Source of the DNA: an uncultured Pelagibacteraceae bacterium
Lineage (GTDB): Bacteria; Pseudomonadota; Alphaproteobacteria; Pelagibacterales; Pelagibacteraceae
Length of the DNA: 64,000 nucleotides
Direction: 5' to 3'
Assembly: GCA_902620525.1 (NCBI GenBank)
Contig: CACNIK010000004.1
Span: forward strand, 58,354-122,353
Shown: positions 26,513-36,747 of the stretch, one piece after another
Numbering within the stretch: the stretch's first letter is position 1
How the letters are laid out: the number at the start of each line of letters is the position of its first letter
The notes under the pieces: model-generated
Databases searched by the model: none
Told to the model about the DNA's origin: nothing
Seen by the model: the letters and a program-made list of their open reading frames with translations, nothing else
Translations under genes and position numbers: made by a program

Positions 26513-27403
26513 CTATTCAATCCAATTAGAATATTTTGTTTTATTTTTTTTAAGATATTCAGGCAGTTCACATCCATCTGTAGCTTTTAGATTTTGAGTG
26601 CCGTCAATTTTCTCATTTTTCATATCTGCTCTTAAGTTATAAATAGATTTTTTACTTTTAATCATTTCTTCGATTTTTTTTGTGCCTAAAGGTTTTATGT
26701 CATACTCTCTATGATGAAGGTATGTTCTCATTTTTTTTTCTATTTCTTCTGGAGTTTTCATGTTTGAAAAATGCCATCCACCATTTTCTATAAATTTAAT
26801 ATTTGAATATTTTTTATTAGAGAAAAGTACATCTAATCTCCAAAAAGGGTATTTTTTATCTTTTATGTTTCTTAACCATTGAGGTGACTTCAAATTTTTA
26901 TATTTGCATCCTTTTGTACCTAACCAAGGCATATCTTCAAGTTTAAGATTAAATTTAAAATAATAAAAATTTTGTTTAAAAAGAATTATATTGTCATTAA
27001 CTTCATTTATGTCTAAATTTGATAAATTCGGTATTTCGTCAACATCAGAAACAAGAATTAAATCATCAGGTTTTGCATTTGTAAGTCCTTTTTTTATTCC
27101 ATTTCTCTGAAAATTTTCTCTTTTTAATGCATTCATAATGTACTTAGAATTTTTTTTGTCATCGGTATCATTATCGTGAACTCTTTCTAAATCTACAGGT
27201 TCATTTTCTAGTACAATATAATTTATTTTATTTTTGAATTTGGAGTATTTGTTAATATCAAACAAAAGTTCTCTTTTTTTACCACTGTGGGTAAATTTAC
27301 TTTCAACTATTACAAACTCATGAACATGTTCATTTAAAATATTCAAACGAAGATCTATGACCAAATCTTCGTCATAAAACATAAAGCAATCGTAAATTTT
27401 CAT
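26513..27403 (-). CDS. Glycosyltransferase family 17-like protein
   Basis: MKIYDCFMFYDEDLVIDLRLNILNEHVHEFVIVESKFTHSGKKRELLF; DLILVSDVDEIPNL. Confidence 0.8.
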   Translation of the reverse strand: MKIYDCFMFYDEDLVIDLRLNILNEHVHEFVIVESKFTHSGKKRELLFDINKYSKFKNKINYIVLENEPVDLERVHDNDTDDKKNSKYIMNALKRENFQRNGIKKGLTNAKPDDLILVSDVDEIPNLSNLDINEVNDNIILFKQNFYYFKFNLKLEDMPWLGTKGCKYKNLKSPQWLRNIKDKKYPFWRLDVLFSNKKYSNIKFIENGGWHFSNMKTPEEIEKKMRTYLHHREYDIKPLGTKKIEEMIKSKKSIYNLRADMKNEKIDGTQNLKATDGCELPEYLKKNKTKYSNWIE

Positions 27404-28155
27404 ACTTTTTTAATTTTCTTTTTCTCTACAATATTTTTTAAAATTTCTGTTTTACATAAAGAAATTTTATGTTTATTTTGAGACCTCAAAACTATAGATA
27501 CACCAACTCTTCCAAGCCTAAAAAAAGGATAGCTTCCTATATCGATATATTTTTTGTATTTTTTTTGTAATTTTCCTAAATCTCTGGATATATTGCTTTC
27601 AACTGTAATCAGGTTAATTGAGTCGCTGTAAACCTTTGAACCTTTTTTTAAATATTTAGCACAATTATGTATCATCGATCTTAAAATTAAAGGCACTCCT
27701 GGAAGACAAAAAACATTTTGTATTTTAAATCCTGGTGCTGCACTGGAAGGATTATAAATAAGATCTGATCCTCTTGGCATTTTGCTCATTTTTTTTCTGC
27801 CATCATTAAAATTATTTTTTCCATAGTATTTTTTTAATATTGCGAATGCTTCTGGGTGATATTCATATTTTACTTTAAACACTTTTGAAATTGATTTTGC
27901 CGTAATATCATCATGTGTTGGACCAATACCTCCAGTAGTAAATATATAATTATATTTTTTTCTTAGTTCGTTCGTTGTTTTTACAATTATTTTTTCTACG
28001 TCAGGTATAACTCTTACTTCATTAACTGAAATACCATTTTTTTCGTTCAACCATTTCGATATAAAGGAAACATTTAAATCTTGAGTTCTTCCTGAAAGAA
28101 TTTCATTACCTATTACTATAATACCTGCATTTACTTTTTTGAAATTTTTCTTCAT
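27400..28155 (-). CDS. CinA N-terminal (molybdopterin-binding/MoCF) domain protein
   Basis: AGIIVIGNEILSGRTQDLN, FTTGGIGPTHDDITAKSISKVF, CLPGVPLILRSM. Confidence 0.88.
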   Translation of the reverse strand: MKKNFKKVNAGIIVIGNEILSGRTQDLNVSFISKWLNEKNGISVNEVRVIPDVEKIIVKTTNELRKKYNYIFTTGGIGPTHDDITAKSISKVFKVKYEYHPEAFAILKKYYGKNNFNDGRKKMSKMPRGSDLIYNPSSAAPGFKIQNVFCLPGVPLILRSMIHNCAKYLKKGSKVYSDSINLITVESNISRDLGKLQKKYKKYIDIGSYPFFRLGRVGVSIVLRSQNKHKISLCKTEILKNIVEKKKIKKV

Positions 28156-28170
28156 AGTAAAAAATTATAT

Positions 28171-28866
28171 ATGATTTTTGAAAATGAATTAATAGCAGGT
28201 GTCTTAATTAAAAGATACAAAAGATTTTTTGTTGATATAAAAGTTAATAATAAAGTTATTACTGCTCATTGTCCCAATACAGGCTCTATGATGGGTCTGC
28301 TCAAAAAGGGTAACAAAGTATGGTTTACTGAGTCGAACGATATAAAAAGAAAGTTAAAATATACACTCCAAATAATAGAAGTTAATGGAAAGAAAGTTGG
28401 GATAAATACTCATCTAACAAACAAAATATTTTATGAGGCGTTATTAGATGGACAAATTATTGATATTAAAAAAAGTGATATATTGTTTAAGGAAAAAAAG
28501 TTTAATCAAAATACAAGATTTGATTTTTTTATAAAAAAAAACGAAAAAGGTATTTTCATTGAGGTAAAAAATGTAACATTATCAAGAATTAAAAATATTG
28601 CTGAGTTTCCAGACGCTGTAACAGAAAGAGGGCTAAAACATTTAAACGAATTAATGGAGGCAAAAAATAGAGGTTTTGATATTTATCTTGCCTTTATAAT
28701 TCAACGAGAAGATTGTAAAAATTTTAAAATCGCTGAAGACATAGACCCAAAATATAAAAAATTGTTAACATTTGCTCAAAAAAATAAACTAAAAGTTATT
28801 TGCTATGATTGTAAATTTTTATCAAAAGGAATAATAATAAATAACAAAGTTAATTTTATAAAATGA
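28171..28866 (+). CDS. sfsA: Sugar fermentation stimulation protein homolog
   Basis: VITAHCPNTGSMMGLL, FIEVKNVTL, FPDAVTERGLKHL. Confidence 0.95.
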   Translation: MIFENELIAGVLIKRYKRFFVDIKVNNKVITAHCPNTGSMMGLLKKGNKVWFTESNDIKRKLKYTLQIIEVNGKKVGINTHLTNKIFYEALLDGQIIDIKKSDILFKEKKFNQNTRFDFFIKKNEKGIFIEVKNVTLSRIKNIAEFPDAVTERGLKHLNELMEAKNRGFDIYLAFIIQREDCKNFKIAEDIDPKYKKLLTFAQKNKLKVICYDCKFLSKGIIINNKVNFIK

Positions 28867-29624
28867 CTGAAAGTTTTGAAAAAACAAAAGTAGCTGGATC
28901 TATAGCAGCTGGTGCTTTAGATGAAGTAAACAAAATTATTGAACCTGGTGTAAGCACTTCAGAAATAGACAAATTATGTTATGAATATATAAATGATCAC
29001 AAAGCTTTTTCTGCACCTTTATATTATAGAGGATATCCAAAATCTTGCTGTACATCGTCAAATCATGTCGTTTGTCATGGCATTCCATCAGAAAAAATTT
29101 TAAATGATGGAGATATACTCAATGTAGATGTTACCGCTATAAAAGATGGTTGGCACGGAGACACAAGTAGAATGTTTGTTGTTGGTGAATGTTCTGTGAA
29201 GGCTAAAAAGCTAATTAAAACTACATATGAAGCTATGATGGAGGCTATCAAAATAATAAAAGCAAACATAAAAATTGGAAATATAGGCTATACAATTCAA
29301 AAAATTGTTGAAGCAGAGGGTTTTTCAGTTGTAAGAGATTTTTGCGGTCATGGCATAGGGAAAAAGTTTCATGAAAGTCCAAACGTGCTTCATTATGGAG
29401 AAAAAAATTCTGGCCAAGAACTTAAAGCTGGAATGATATTTACTGTCGAACCAATGATCAATTATGGAAAATTTGAAACAAAAACTTTAAAAGATGGATG
29501 GACTGCGGTTACTAAAGATAAATCCTTATCAGCACAATTTGAACACACTGTTGGTGTAACTAAAGAAGGATACGAAATTTTTACTTTATCAGATAAAGGT
29601 TTAAATTTTCCTCCAAATTTATAA
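28863..29624 (+). CDS. map: Type I methionine aminopeptidase
   Basis: HVVCHGIPSEKILNDGDILNVDVTAIKDGWHGDTSRMF, GHGIGKKFHESPNVLHYG. Confidence 0.95.
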   Translation: MTESFEKTKVAGSIAAGALDEVNKIIEPGVSTSEIDKLCYEYINDHKAFSAPLYYRGYPKSCCTSSNHVVCHGIPSEKILNDGDILNVDVTAIKDGWHGDTSRMFVVGECSVKAKKLIKTTYEAMMEAIKIIKANIKIGNIGYTIQKIVEAEGFSVVRDFCGHGIGKKFHESPNVLHYGEKNSGQELKAGMIFTVEPMINYGKFETKTLKDGWTAVTKDKSLSAQFEHTVGVTKEGYEIFTLSDKGLNFPPNL

Positions 29625-30919
29625 TGATTGAAAGATATTCAAGAGAAGAACTGAAAAGTATTTGGAGTGATTTCAACAAATACTCTTTGTGGCTTAAAAT
29701 TGAAATTGCGGCTGCAGAGGCTATGGAAAAGTATAAAATTATTCCAAAAGGTGTTTCAAGAAAAGTTAGAAGAAAAGCTAAAATAAATACTAAAAGAATT
29801 TTAGAAATTGAAAAAAAAGTCAAACACGATGTTATTGCTTTTTTAACCTCTATAACTGAAAAAGTGGGAAAAGAAGCAAGGTATCTTCATAAAGGAATGA
29901 CCTCATCTGATGTTTTAGACACATGTTTTAATTTACAATTGAAACAATCTGGTGAAATTCTTATCAAAGACTTGGATTTACTTTTATCATCAATTAAAAA
30001 ACAAGCTATTAAACATAAATTTACAGTTTGCATGGGAAGAAGTCACGGTATTCATGCTGAACCTATAACTTTTGGTTTAAAGATGCTCTCTTTTTATCAA
30101 GAGTTTGTAAGAAACAAAAAAAGACTTTTAAATTCAATAAATGAGATTTCCACTTGTGCAATTTCTGGTGCGGTAGGCACATTTGCAAATATTGATCCTA
30201 AAATAGAAAATTATGTTGCAAAAAAACTAAAATTAAAAATTGAGCCAATATCGACTCAAGTAATACCAAGAGATAGACATGCTCAATTTTTTTCTACTTT
30301 AGCAATAATTGCAAGTTCTGTAGAAAGATTTGCAGTTGAGATAAGACACTTACAGAGAACTGAAGTTTTAGAAGTGGAAGAATTTTTTAGTAATAAACAA
30401 AAGGGTTCTTCGGCGATGCCCCATAAAAGAAATCCTATTTTGAGTGAAAATTTAACTGGGTTAGCTAGATTAATAAGAGCTAATGTTTTACCTGCATTAG
30501 AAAATGTAGCATTATGGCATGAAAGAGATATCTCTCACTCTGCTGTTGAGCGAAATATTGGGCCAGACACAACAATTGCATTAGATTTTGCTTTGACAAG
30601 ATTAAATGACATTATTAATAATTTAAATATTTATCCAAAAAATATGAAAAAAAATCTCAATTTAACAAATGGTTTATTTTTTTCTCAAAGAGTTCTTCTA
30701 GAACTTACATCTAGTGGTTTTACAAGAGAACAAGCCTACGCAATAGTGCAAAAAAATGCGATGACAACTTGGAAAAATAACACATCTTTTTTTGAAAATT
30801 TATCAAAAGATAAGAGAATTGTTAAAAAAATACCTGTTAATAAATTAAAAAAGTTGTTTGATTTAGGTTACCATTCTAAAAAAATTAATATAATTTTTAA
30901 AAGAGCTTTAAAAAAATAA
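29624..30919 (+). CDS. purB: Adenylosuccinate lyase
   Basis: LHKGMTSSDVLDTC, GRSHGIHAEPITFG, KGSSAMPHKRNPILSENLTGLAR. Confidence 0.95.
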   Translation: MIERYSREELKSIWSDFNKYSLWLKIEIAAAEAMEKYKIIPKGVSRKVRRKAKINTKRILEIEKKVKHDVIAFLTSITEKVGKEARYLHKGMTSSDVLDTCFNLQLKQSGEILIKDLDLLLSSIKKQAIKHKFTVCMGRSHGIHAEPITFGLKMLSFYQEFVRNKKRLLNSINEISTCAISGAVGTFANIDPKIENYVAKKLKLKIEPISTQVIPRDRHAQFFSTLAIIASSVERFAVEIRHLQRTEVLEVEEFFSNKQKGSSAMPHKRNPILSENLTGLARLIRANVLPALENVALWHERDISHSAVERNIGPDTTIALDFALTRLNDIINNLNIYPKNMKKNLNLTNGLFFSQRVLLELTSSGFTREQAYAIVQKNAMTTWKNNTSFFENLSKDKRIVKKIPVNKLKKLFDLGYHSKKINIIFKRALKK

Positions 30920-30925
30920 TCTTAT

Positions 30926-31717
30926 ATGAACAAAGGCAAAAAACTTTACGAAGGAAAAGCTAAAATAATTTATTCAACTAATGATAAATATTTAGTAATT
31001 CAACATTTTAAGGATGATGCGACTGCATTCAATAATTTAAAAAAATCTAAAGTTGAAGGTAAAGGCGTTTTAAATAATAGAATATCTGAGTATCTCCTAA
31101 CAAGTCTTGCACAGAGTGGGATAAAAACACATTTTGTAAAAAGACTAAACATGCGCGAACAATTAATAAGACGTGCAGAGATTATTCCCATTGAATTTAT
31201 AGTAAGAAATGTTGCAAGTGGATCTTTAACAAAAAGGCTTGGGGTGGCTGAAGGTACAGTTTTAAATAAACCTCTTTTGGAATACTGTCTCAAAAATGAT
31301 GAGTTGCAAGATCCTGTGGTATCAAAAGAACATATTTATAATTTTGAATGGGCTACAAAAGAAGAAATTAAACAAATAGACAAGATGACACTAAGAATAA
31401 ATGATATTCTAATTGGTTTATTTAGAGGTATAGGCATAAAGTTAATAGATTTTAAGATTGAATACGGAAAATCTTGGAATAAAGACAAGGGAGTAAATGA
31501 GATTGTTCTTGCTGATGAAATAAGTCCTGACACATGTAGGCTTTGGGATTCAAAAACAGAAAAAAAGTTGGATAAGGACAGATTTAGAAAAGATTTAGGA
31601 AATATAATAGAAGGTTATCAGGAAGTGGCCAGAAGACTTGGTATTTTACCAGAAATAGCAAATGTTAAAGAGGTAAATTTTAGTAAACCGCGATCAATTA
31701 AATTTAAAAAAAAATAA
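30926..31717 (+). CDS. purC: Phosphoribosylaminoimidazole-succinocarboxamide synthase
   Basis: KLYEGKAKIIYST, IPIEFIVRNVASGSL, LADEISPDTCRLWD. Confidence 0.96.
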   Translation: MNKGKKLYEGKAKIIYSTNDKYLVIQHFKDDATAFNNLKKSKVEGKGVLNNRISEYLLTSLAQSGIKTHFVKRLNMREQLIRRAEIIPIEFIVRNVASGSLTKRLGVAEGTVLNKPLLEYCLKNDELQDPVVSKEHIYNFEWATKEEIKQIDKMTLRINDILIGLFRGIGIKLIDFKIEYGKSWNKDKGVNEIVLADEISPDTCRLWDSKTEKKLDKDRFRKDLGNIIEGYQEVARRLGILPEIANVKEVNFSKPRSIKFKKK

Positions 31718-31718
31718 A

Positions 31719-31958
31719 TTGAGATTTGCAGTTATCATAACATTAAAAAAAGATGTACTAGATCCTCAGGGAAAAGTAGTCGAACAGACTTTACAAAGCA
31801 TGGGGATTAATTCATTAAAGAATTTGAGGCAAGGAAAATATATTGAAATTGATTTAAATGAGTCAGATGAAAAGAAAGCTCATAATATTATAGAAGAAAT
31901 GTGTAAAAAACTTTTAGTAAATTTAATTATAGAAGAATATACAATAAGAAAAATTTAA
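31719..31958 (+). CDS. purS: Phosphoribosylformylglycinamidine synthase subunit PurS (TTG start)
   Basis: LKKDVLDPQGKVVEQTLQSMGINSLKNLRQGKYIEIDL; between purC and purQ. Confidence 0.93.
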   Translation: MRFAVIITLKKDVLDPQGKVVEQTLQSMGINSLKNLRQGKYIEIDLNESDEKKAHNIIEEMCKKLLVNLIIEEYTIRKI

Positions 31959-32635
31959 TGAACTCCTCAGTAATTGTTTTTCCTGGATCAAACTGTGACA
32001 GAGATGTTGCAACTGCTCTTACAAATCTTCAATTTAAAAATAAAATGGTTTGGCATAAAGATAGCGAACTACCAAAATCAGATTTAATTGTTATTCCTGG
32101 TGGTTTTTCATATGGAGACTATTTAAGATCAGGTGCTATAGCTGCAAAATCAAATATTTTGAAAGAAGTTATAAAAGCTGCGAACTCAGGTTGTCTTGTG
32201 CTGGGAATATGTAATGGATTTCAAATACTTATAGAAACTGGGCTTCTCCAAGGAGCATTATTGAGGAATAAAAATCTTAAGTTTGTATCAAAAGATATTA
32301 ATTTAAAAATAATTAATAATGAGAATAAATTTTGTAATAATTATAAAAAAAATAGTGTAATTAGCTTAAATATAGCACATAACGAGGGTAATTATTTTAC
32401 TCAGAAAGATCACCTTAAAGAATTAGAAGATAATAATCTTATTCCCTTCAAGTATTGCGACGTTGAAGGTTCAATAAATGAAAGTAGTAATCCTAATGGT
32501 TCTTTAAACAATATAGCTGGAATTTTAAATAATAATAAAAATATTTTAGGAATGATGCCTCATCCTGAAAGAATGGTTGACAATTTAATTAGCAACTCAA
32601 ATGGTATTGAATTGTTTACAAGTATTTTAAGCTAA
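31958..32635 (+). CDS. purQ: Phosphoribosylformylglycinamidine synthase subunit PurQ
   Basis: [52 protein letters not shown]. Confidence 0.96.
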   Translation: MNSSVIVFPGSNCDRDVATALTNLQFKNKMVWHKDSELPKSDLIVIPGGFSYGDYLRSGAIAAKSNILKEVIKAANSGCLVLGICNGFQILIETGLLQGALLRNKNLKFVSKDINLKIINNENKFCNNYKKNSVISLNIAHNEGNYFTQKDHLKELEDNNLIPFKYCDVEGSINESSNPNGSLNNIAGILNNNKNILGMMPHPERMVDNLISNSNGIELFTSILS

Positions 32636-34830
32636 TGAAAATTACAAAAGAAATAATTGATTTACACGGTTTAAAATCAGAAGAATATTCTAAAATTAAA
32701 CTTTTAATGAATAGAGAGCCAAATTATTTAGAACTGGGTATTTTTTCAGCTATGTGGAATGAACACTGCTCATATAAATCATCAAAAATTCATTTAAAAA
32801 AGTTACCTGTTAAAAATAAAAATGTAATTCAAGGCCCAGGTGAAAATGCTGGAGTAATTGACATTGGAGACGGTGATGCAATAGTATTTAAAATAGAAAG
32901 TCACAACCATCCTTCATTTATAGAGCCCTATCAAGGTGCTGCAACAGGTGTAGGAGGAATATTAAGAGATGTTTTCACAATGGGTGCTAGACCTATAGCA
33001 CTACTTAATTCAATTCATTTTGGAGATCCAAGTAATAAAAAAACAAAAAATCTTTTGAATGGTGTTGTTTCAGGTATTGGAGGTTATGGCAACTGTATAG
33101 GTATACCAACAGTTGCTGGTGAAACAAAATTTAACAGCACATACAATGAAAATATACTTGTTAATGCAATGGCTGTGGGTTTGGTAAATAAAAAAAAGAT
33201 TTTTTATTCTAAAGCCAAAGGAATTAATAAAGCTGTAGTTTATGTTGGGTCTAAAACAGGAAGAGATGGAATTCATGGAGCCTCAATGGCATCAGCAGAA
33301 TTTGATGAAAACTCTGAGGATAAAAAACCAACGGTGCAAGTAGGTGATCCATTTACTGAAAAACTTCTAATGGAAGCTTGTTTAGAATTAATGAAAAAGG
33401 ATTCTATAATCTCTATTCAAGACATGGGTGCAGCAGGTTTGACATCATCAAGTGTTGAGATGGCTTACAAAGGAGGTTTAGGAATAGAATTAGATTTGGA
33501 CAAAATTCCTTGTAGAGAAGAGAATATGAGTCCCTATGAAATGATGTTATCTGAAAGTCAAGAAAGAATGTTAATTATCTTAGAAGACGGTAAAGAAAAT
33601 GAGGCAAGACAAATATTTAAAAAATGGGATTTAGACTTTGTCGTAATTGGTAAAACAACTAATACTAAAAATTTATCTTTAAAATTTAAGAATGAGGTCG
33701 TAGCATCAATTCCTATAGGGGCATTGTCCTCAAAAGCACCTTTATATGACAGAAAATGGGTCAAAAAAAAATTAGATAAAAAAAAAATTAATATAAAAGA
33801 ACATAAAAAAATTAAATTTGACAAAGCTTTTTTTGAACTTATATCTTCTCCCAATCATTCAAACAAAAAATGGGTGACCGAGCAGTATGATCAAATGGTT
33901 ATGGGTGATACCATAGAACGTTCTGGATCGGATGCTGCTATTATAAAAATTCATCAAAAAGATAAAGCAATCGCCATGACGGTCGACTCTTCGGCTAACT
34001 ATTGTAAATCTCACCCGTTAAGTGGGGGCAAACAAATTGTTTGTGAAAGCTGGAGAAACTTAGTTTCTGTTGGAGCCAAACCAATTGCTATTACTAATTG
34101 TTTAAATTTTGGAAATCCTGAAAATCCAGAAATAATGGGACAGTTTGCAGAAAATATATTAGGAATTAAAGAGGCATGTGAATTTTTGGACTATCCGGTA
34201 GTTTCTGGAAACGTTTCATTTTACAATGGTACAAATAATAACAATATTTATCCTACTCCAGTAATAGGTGGTGTGGGATTAATAAAAAATTTAAATAAAA
34301 TTCAAAATCATAAATTTAAAAAAATTGATAGTCAAATTATGATAATAGGTAAAACTTTTGGTCATCTAGGACAAAGTGCTTTTATAAACGAGTTATACGA
34401 TATCCATGATGGAATGCCTCCTGAAATAAATTTGTTAAATGAAAAAAATAATGGTGAAATGATTTTAAAACTCATTAATAGTGAAAATATTAATTCTGTG
34501 CACGATATTTCATCTGGAGGTATCATTCTTGCTTTGGCGGAGATGTCTATAAGTTCACAAATTGGTATTAAAATACAAAAACCTCAAAAGATGTCGAATA
34601 TATTTGAATATTTTTTTGGTGAAGATCAAGGGAGATATTTAATTGAAATAGATAAAAATAATTTAACTATAGTAGAAAAAAAATTGAGAGAGAATGATAT
34701 ATATTTTGAAAATATTGGAATAACTCAAAAAGAATATTTTGAATTAGATAAAGATTTAAAAATTAAAGTAAAAGAGCTTTATGAGTTGAATAATAGATGG
34801 TATAATAAATTTAATGGCCTTAACAATTGA
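32635..34830 (+). CDS. purL: Phosphoribosylformylglycinamidine synthase subunit PurL
   Basis: [48 protein letters not shown]. Confidence 0.97.
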   Translation: MKITKEIIDLHGLKSEEYSKIKLLMNREPNYLELGIFSAMWNEHCSYKSSKIHLKKLPVKNKNVIQGPGENAGVIDIGDGDAIVFKIESHNHPSFIEPYQGAATGVGGILRDVFTMGARPIALLNSIHFGDPSNKKTKNLLNGVVSGIGGYGNCIGIPTVAGETKFNSTYNENILVNAMAVGLVNKKKIFYSKAKGINKAVVYVGSKTGRDGIHGASMASAEFDENSEDKKPTVQVGDPFTEKLLMEACLELMKKDSIISIQDMGAAGLTSSSVEMAYKGGLGIELDLDKIPCREENMSPYEMMLSESQERMLIILEDGKENEARQIFKKWDLDFVVIGKTTNTKNLSLKFKNEVVASIPIGALSSKAPLYDRKWVKKKLDKKKINIKEHKKIKFDKAFFELISSPNHSNKKWVTEQYDQMVMGDTIERSGSDAAIIKIHQKDKAIAMTVDSSANYCKSHPLSGGKQIVCESWRNLVSVGAKPIAITNCLNFGNPENPEIMGQFAENILGIKEACEFLDYPVVSGNVSFYNGTNNNNIYPTPVIGGVGLIKNLNKIQNHKFKKIDSQIMIIGKTFGHLGQSAFINELYDIHDGMPPEINLLNEKNNGEMILKLINSENINSVHDISSGGIILALAEMSISSQIGIKIQKPQKMSNIFEYFFGEDQGRYLIEIDKNNLTIVEKKLRENDIYFENIGITQKEYFELDKDLKIKVKELYELNNRWYNKFNGLNN

Positions 34831-35044
34831 TGAAATAAAGAAACATATATTAGAAGCTATACCAGATGCATCTATTGAGATAAAAGATTTAATGGGCGAC
34901 AATAATCACTATTCTGCAATAATCAAATCTAAGATATTTAAGGGTATGAGTAAGATTGAACAACATAAAAAAGTTTACAAATCATTAAAGGGTAAAATGG
35001 GTAATGAACTTCATGCACTTGCATTAACAACTGAAGAAAAATAA
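34814..35044 (+). CDS. BolA family protein
   Basis: 76 aa; [42 protein letters not shown]; upstream of grxD. Confidence 0.9.
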   Translation: MALTIDEIKKHILEAIPDASIEIKDLMGDNNHYSAIIKSKIFKGMSKIEQHKKVYKSLKGKMGNELHALALTTEEK

Positions 35045-35362
35045 ATGAGTATTAAAGAAAATATACAAAATTTAATTGATCAAAATGACATTTGTTTGTT
35101 CATGAAAGGTACACCCGAAGCCCCGCAGTGTGGTTTTTCTATGGCTGTATCAAATGTTTTGAAACATTTAAATGTAAAATTTAAAAGTGTAAACGTTTTA
35201 GACGATCAGAATTTAAGACAAGGAATTAAAGACTTCAGTGACTGGCCAACTATTCCTCAGTTATACGTTAAAGGAGAATTTATTGGAGGTTGTGATATTG
35301 TTAAAGATATGTTTGAAAAAGGTGAACTAAAAAAAATATTAGAGGAAAAAAAATTAATCTAA
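35045..35362 (+). CDS. grxD: Monothiol glutaredoxin (Grx4 family)
   Basis: LFMKGTPEAPQCGFSMAV, DWPTIPQLYVKGEFIGGCDIV. Confidence 0.95.
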   Translation: MSIKENIQNLIDQNDICLFMKGTPEAPQCGFSMAVSNVLKHLNVKFKSVNVLDDQNLRQGIKDFSDWPTIPQLYVKGEFIGGCDIVKDMFEKGELKKILEEKKLI

Positions 35363-35980
35363 TTATCTTGAATAATATTCAATAACTAAATTTGGTTCCA
35401 TGATAACAGGATAAGGAACTTCAGAGAATTTTGGTACTCTGACTAACTTGACAGATTTACTCTTACCGTCCAATTGAATGTATTCTGGAATTTCTCTTTC
35501 TTTGCTTTGTATAGATCCATCAATTACATTAAGTTTTTTTGACTTTTCGTTCACTTCAACTTGATCTGTATCTTTTAAAAGATAACTTGAAACATTAACT
35601 CTCTTTTTATTTACCTTAATATGGCCGTGGTTAATTAATTGTCTAGCTGCAAAAACAGTTGGAGCAAGTTTAGCTCTATAAACGACTGTATCAAGTCTTG
35701 TTTCTAATAAAGCAATTAAATTTTCAGATGTATCTCCTCTTTTTGATAGTGCCTTTCTATAGATATTTCTAAACTGTCTTTCATTAATATTTCCGTAATA
35801 AGCTTTAAGTTTTTGTTTTGCTTGAAGTTGAATACCATAATCTGTTGGTTTCCCTTTTTTATTTTGGCCGTGTTGACCTGGAGGATATGCTCGAACATTA
35901 AATGGGCTTTTTGGTCTTCCCCACAGATTTGCTTTCAATCTTCTGTCGACTTTATGTTTAGATTTTAATCTTTTTGTCAT
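35363..35980 (-). CDS. rpsD: 30S ribosomal protein S4
   Basis: [39 protein letters not shown] type S4 domain; conserved C-terminus. Confidence 0.97.
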   Translation of the reverse strand: MTKRLKSKHKVDRRLKANLWGRPKSPFNVRAYPPGQHGQNKKGKPTDYGIQLQAKQKLKAYYGNINERQFRNIYRKALSKRGDTSENLIALLETRLDTVVYRAKLAPTVFAARQLINHGHIKVNKKRVNVSSYLLKDTDQVEVNEKSKKLNVIDGSIQSKEREIPEYIQLDGKSKSVKLVRVPKFSEVPYPVIMEPNLVIEYYSR

Positions 35981-36018
35981 TATTTGATCACGGGTTTACA
36001 AGGTTTAGGGGGTAAATG

Positions 36019-36747
36019 TCAATTGAGCTTTTTTTTATTTTTACTTAAAGAACCAATTAAACTGCCTAAAATCCTTAGTTCTTTGTCATCCGGCTCCATT
36101 CTATAAAATAAATTGTTTATATTTTTTATCATAGAGCTTCTCTTTTCAGGGGGTTTAAAAAAGTTTTTTTGTTCAAGTTTGGCCACAAGTAGCTTAATTA
36201 TTTGAGACAACTTACCTTTTTGACCTAAATTTTTATAGAAAAGCAGTTGTTTAGTAAGTTTAAAGTTATTTAATTTAAATATCTCATAGCAAACTAATGA
36301 TACAGAATGGGAAAGATTCATTGATTTAAACTTTGGTGATGATGGTATTTGAACTACATAATTTGCATAGGATAAATCCATATTTGATAAACCTGATGCT
36401 TCTGGACCAAACATTAATCCAATTTTTTTTTGTCTAAATTTTTTTAAGATATTAAGAAATTTATTCATACTAATGTGTTTTTTATTAATATCTCTCTTCC
36501 TGGCACTAAATGAAAAAATTATATCAAAATTTTGAATAGCTGAATTAGTATTATCAAATAACTTTGTTTTATTTAAAATATCAAAAGCGCCTACTGAAGT
36601 TGCCTTAGCTTTAATATTTGGCCAACCCTTCTTTGGATTAGTAATAATTAAATTTTTAAATCCGAAATTTTTTAATGATCTTGCAGTAGCTCCAATATTT
36701 TCACCAAGTTGTGGTTTAATTAAAATAAAACCATATTTATTTTTCAT
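36019..36747 (-). CDS. TrmJ-like SpoU family RNA methyltransferase
   Basis: FILIKPQLGENIGATARSLKNFGF, LMFGPEASGLSNMDL, MNLSHSVSLVCYE. Confidence 0.9.
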   Translation of the reverse strand: MKNKYGFILIKPQLGENIGATARSLKNFGFKNLIITNPKKGWPNIKAKATSVGAFDILNKTKLFDNTNSAIQNFDIIFSFSARKRDINKKHISMNKFLNILKKFRQKKIGLMFGPEASGLSNMDLSYANYVVQIPSSPKFKSMNLSHSVSLVCYEIFKLNNFKLTKQLLFYKNLGQKGKLSQIIKLLVAKLEQKNFFKPPEKRSSMIKNINNLFYRMEPDDKELRILGSLIGSLSKNKKKLN

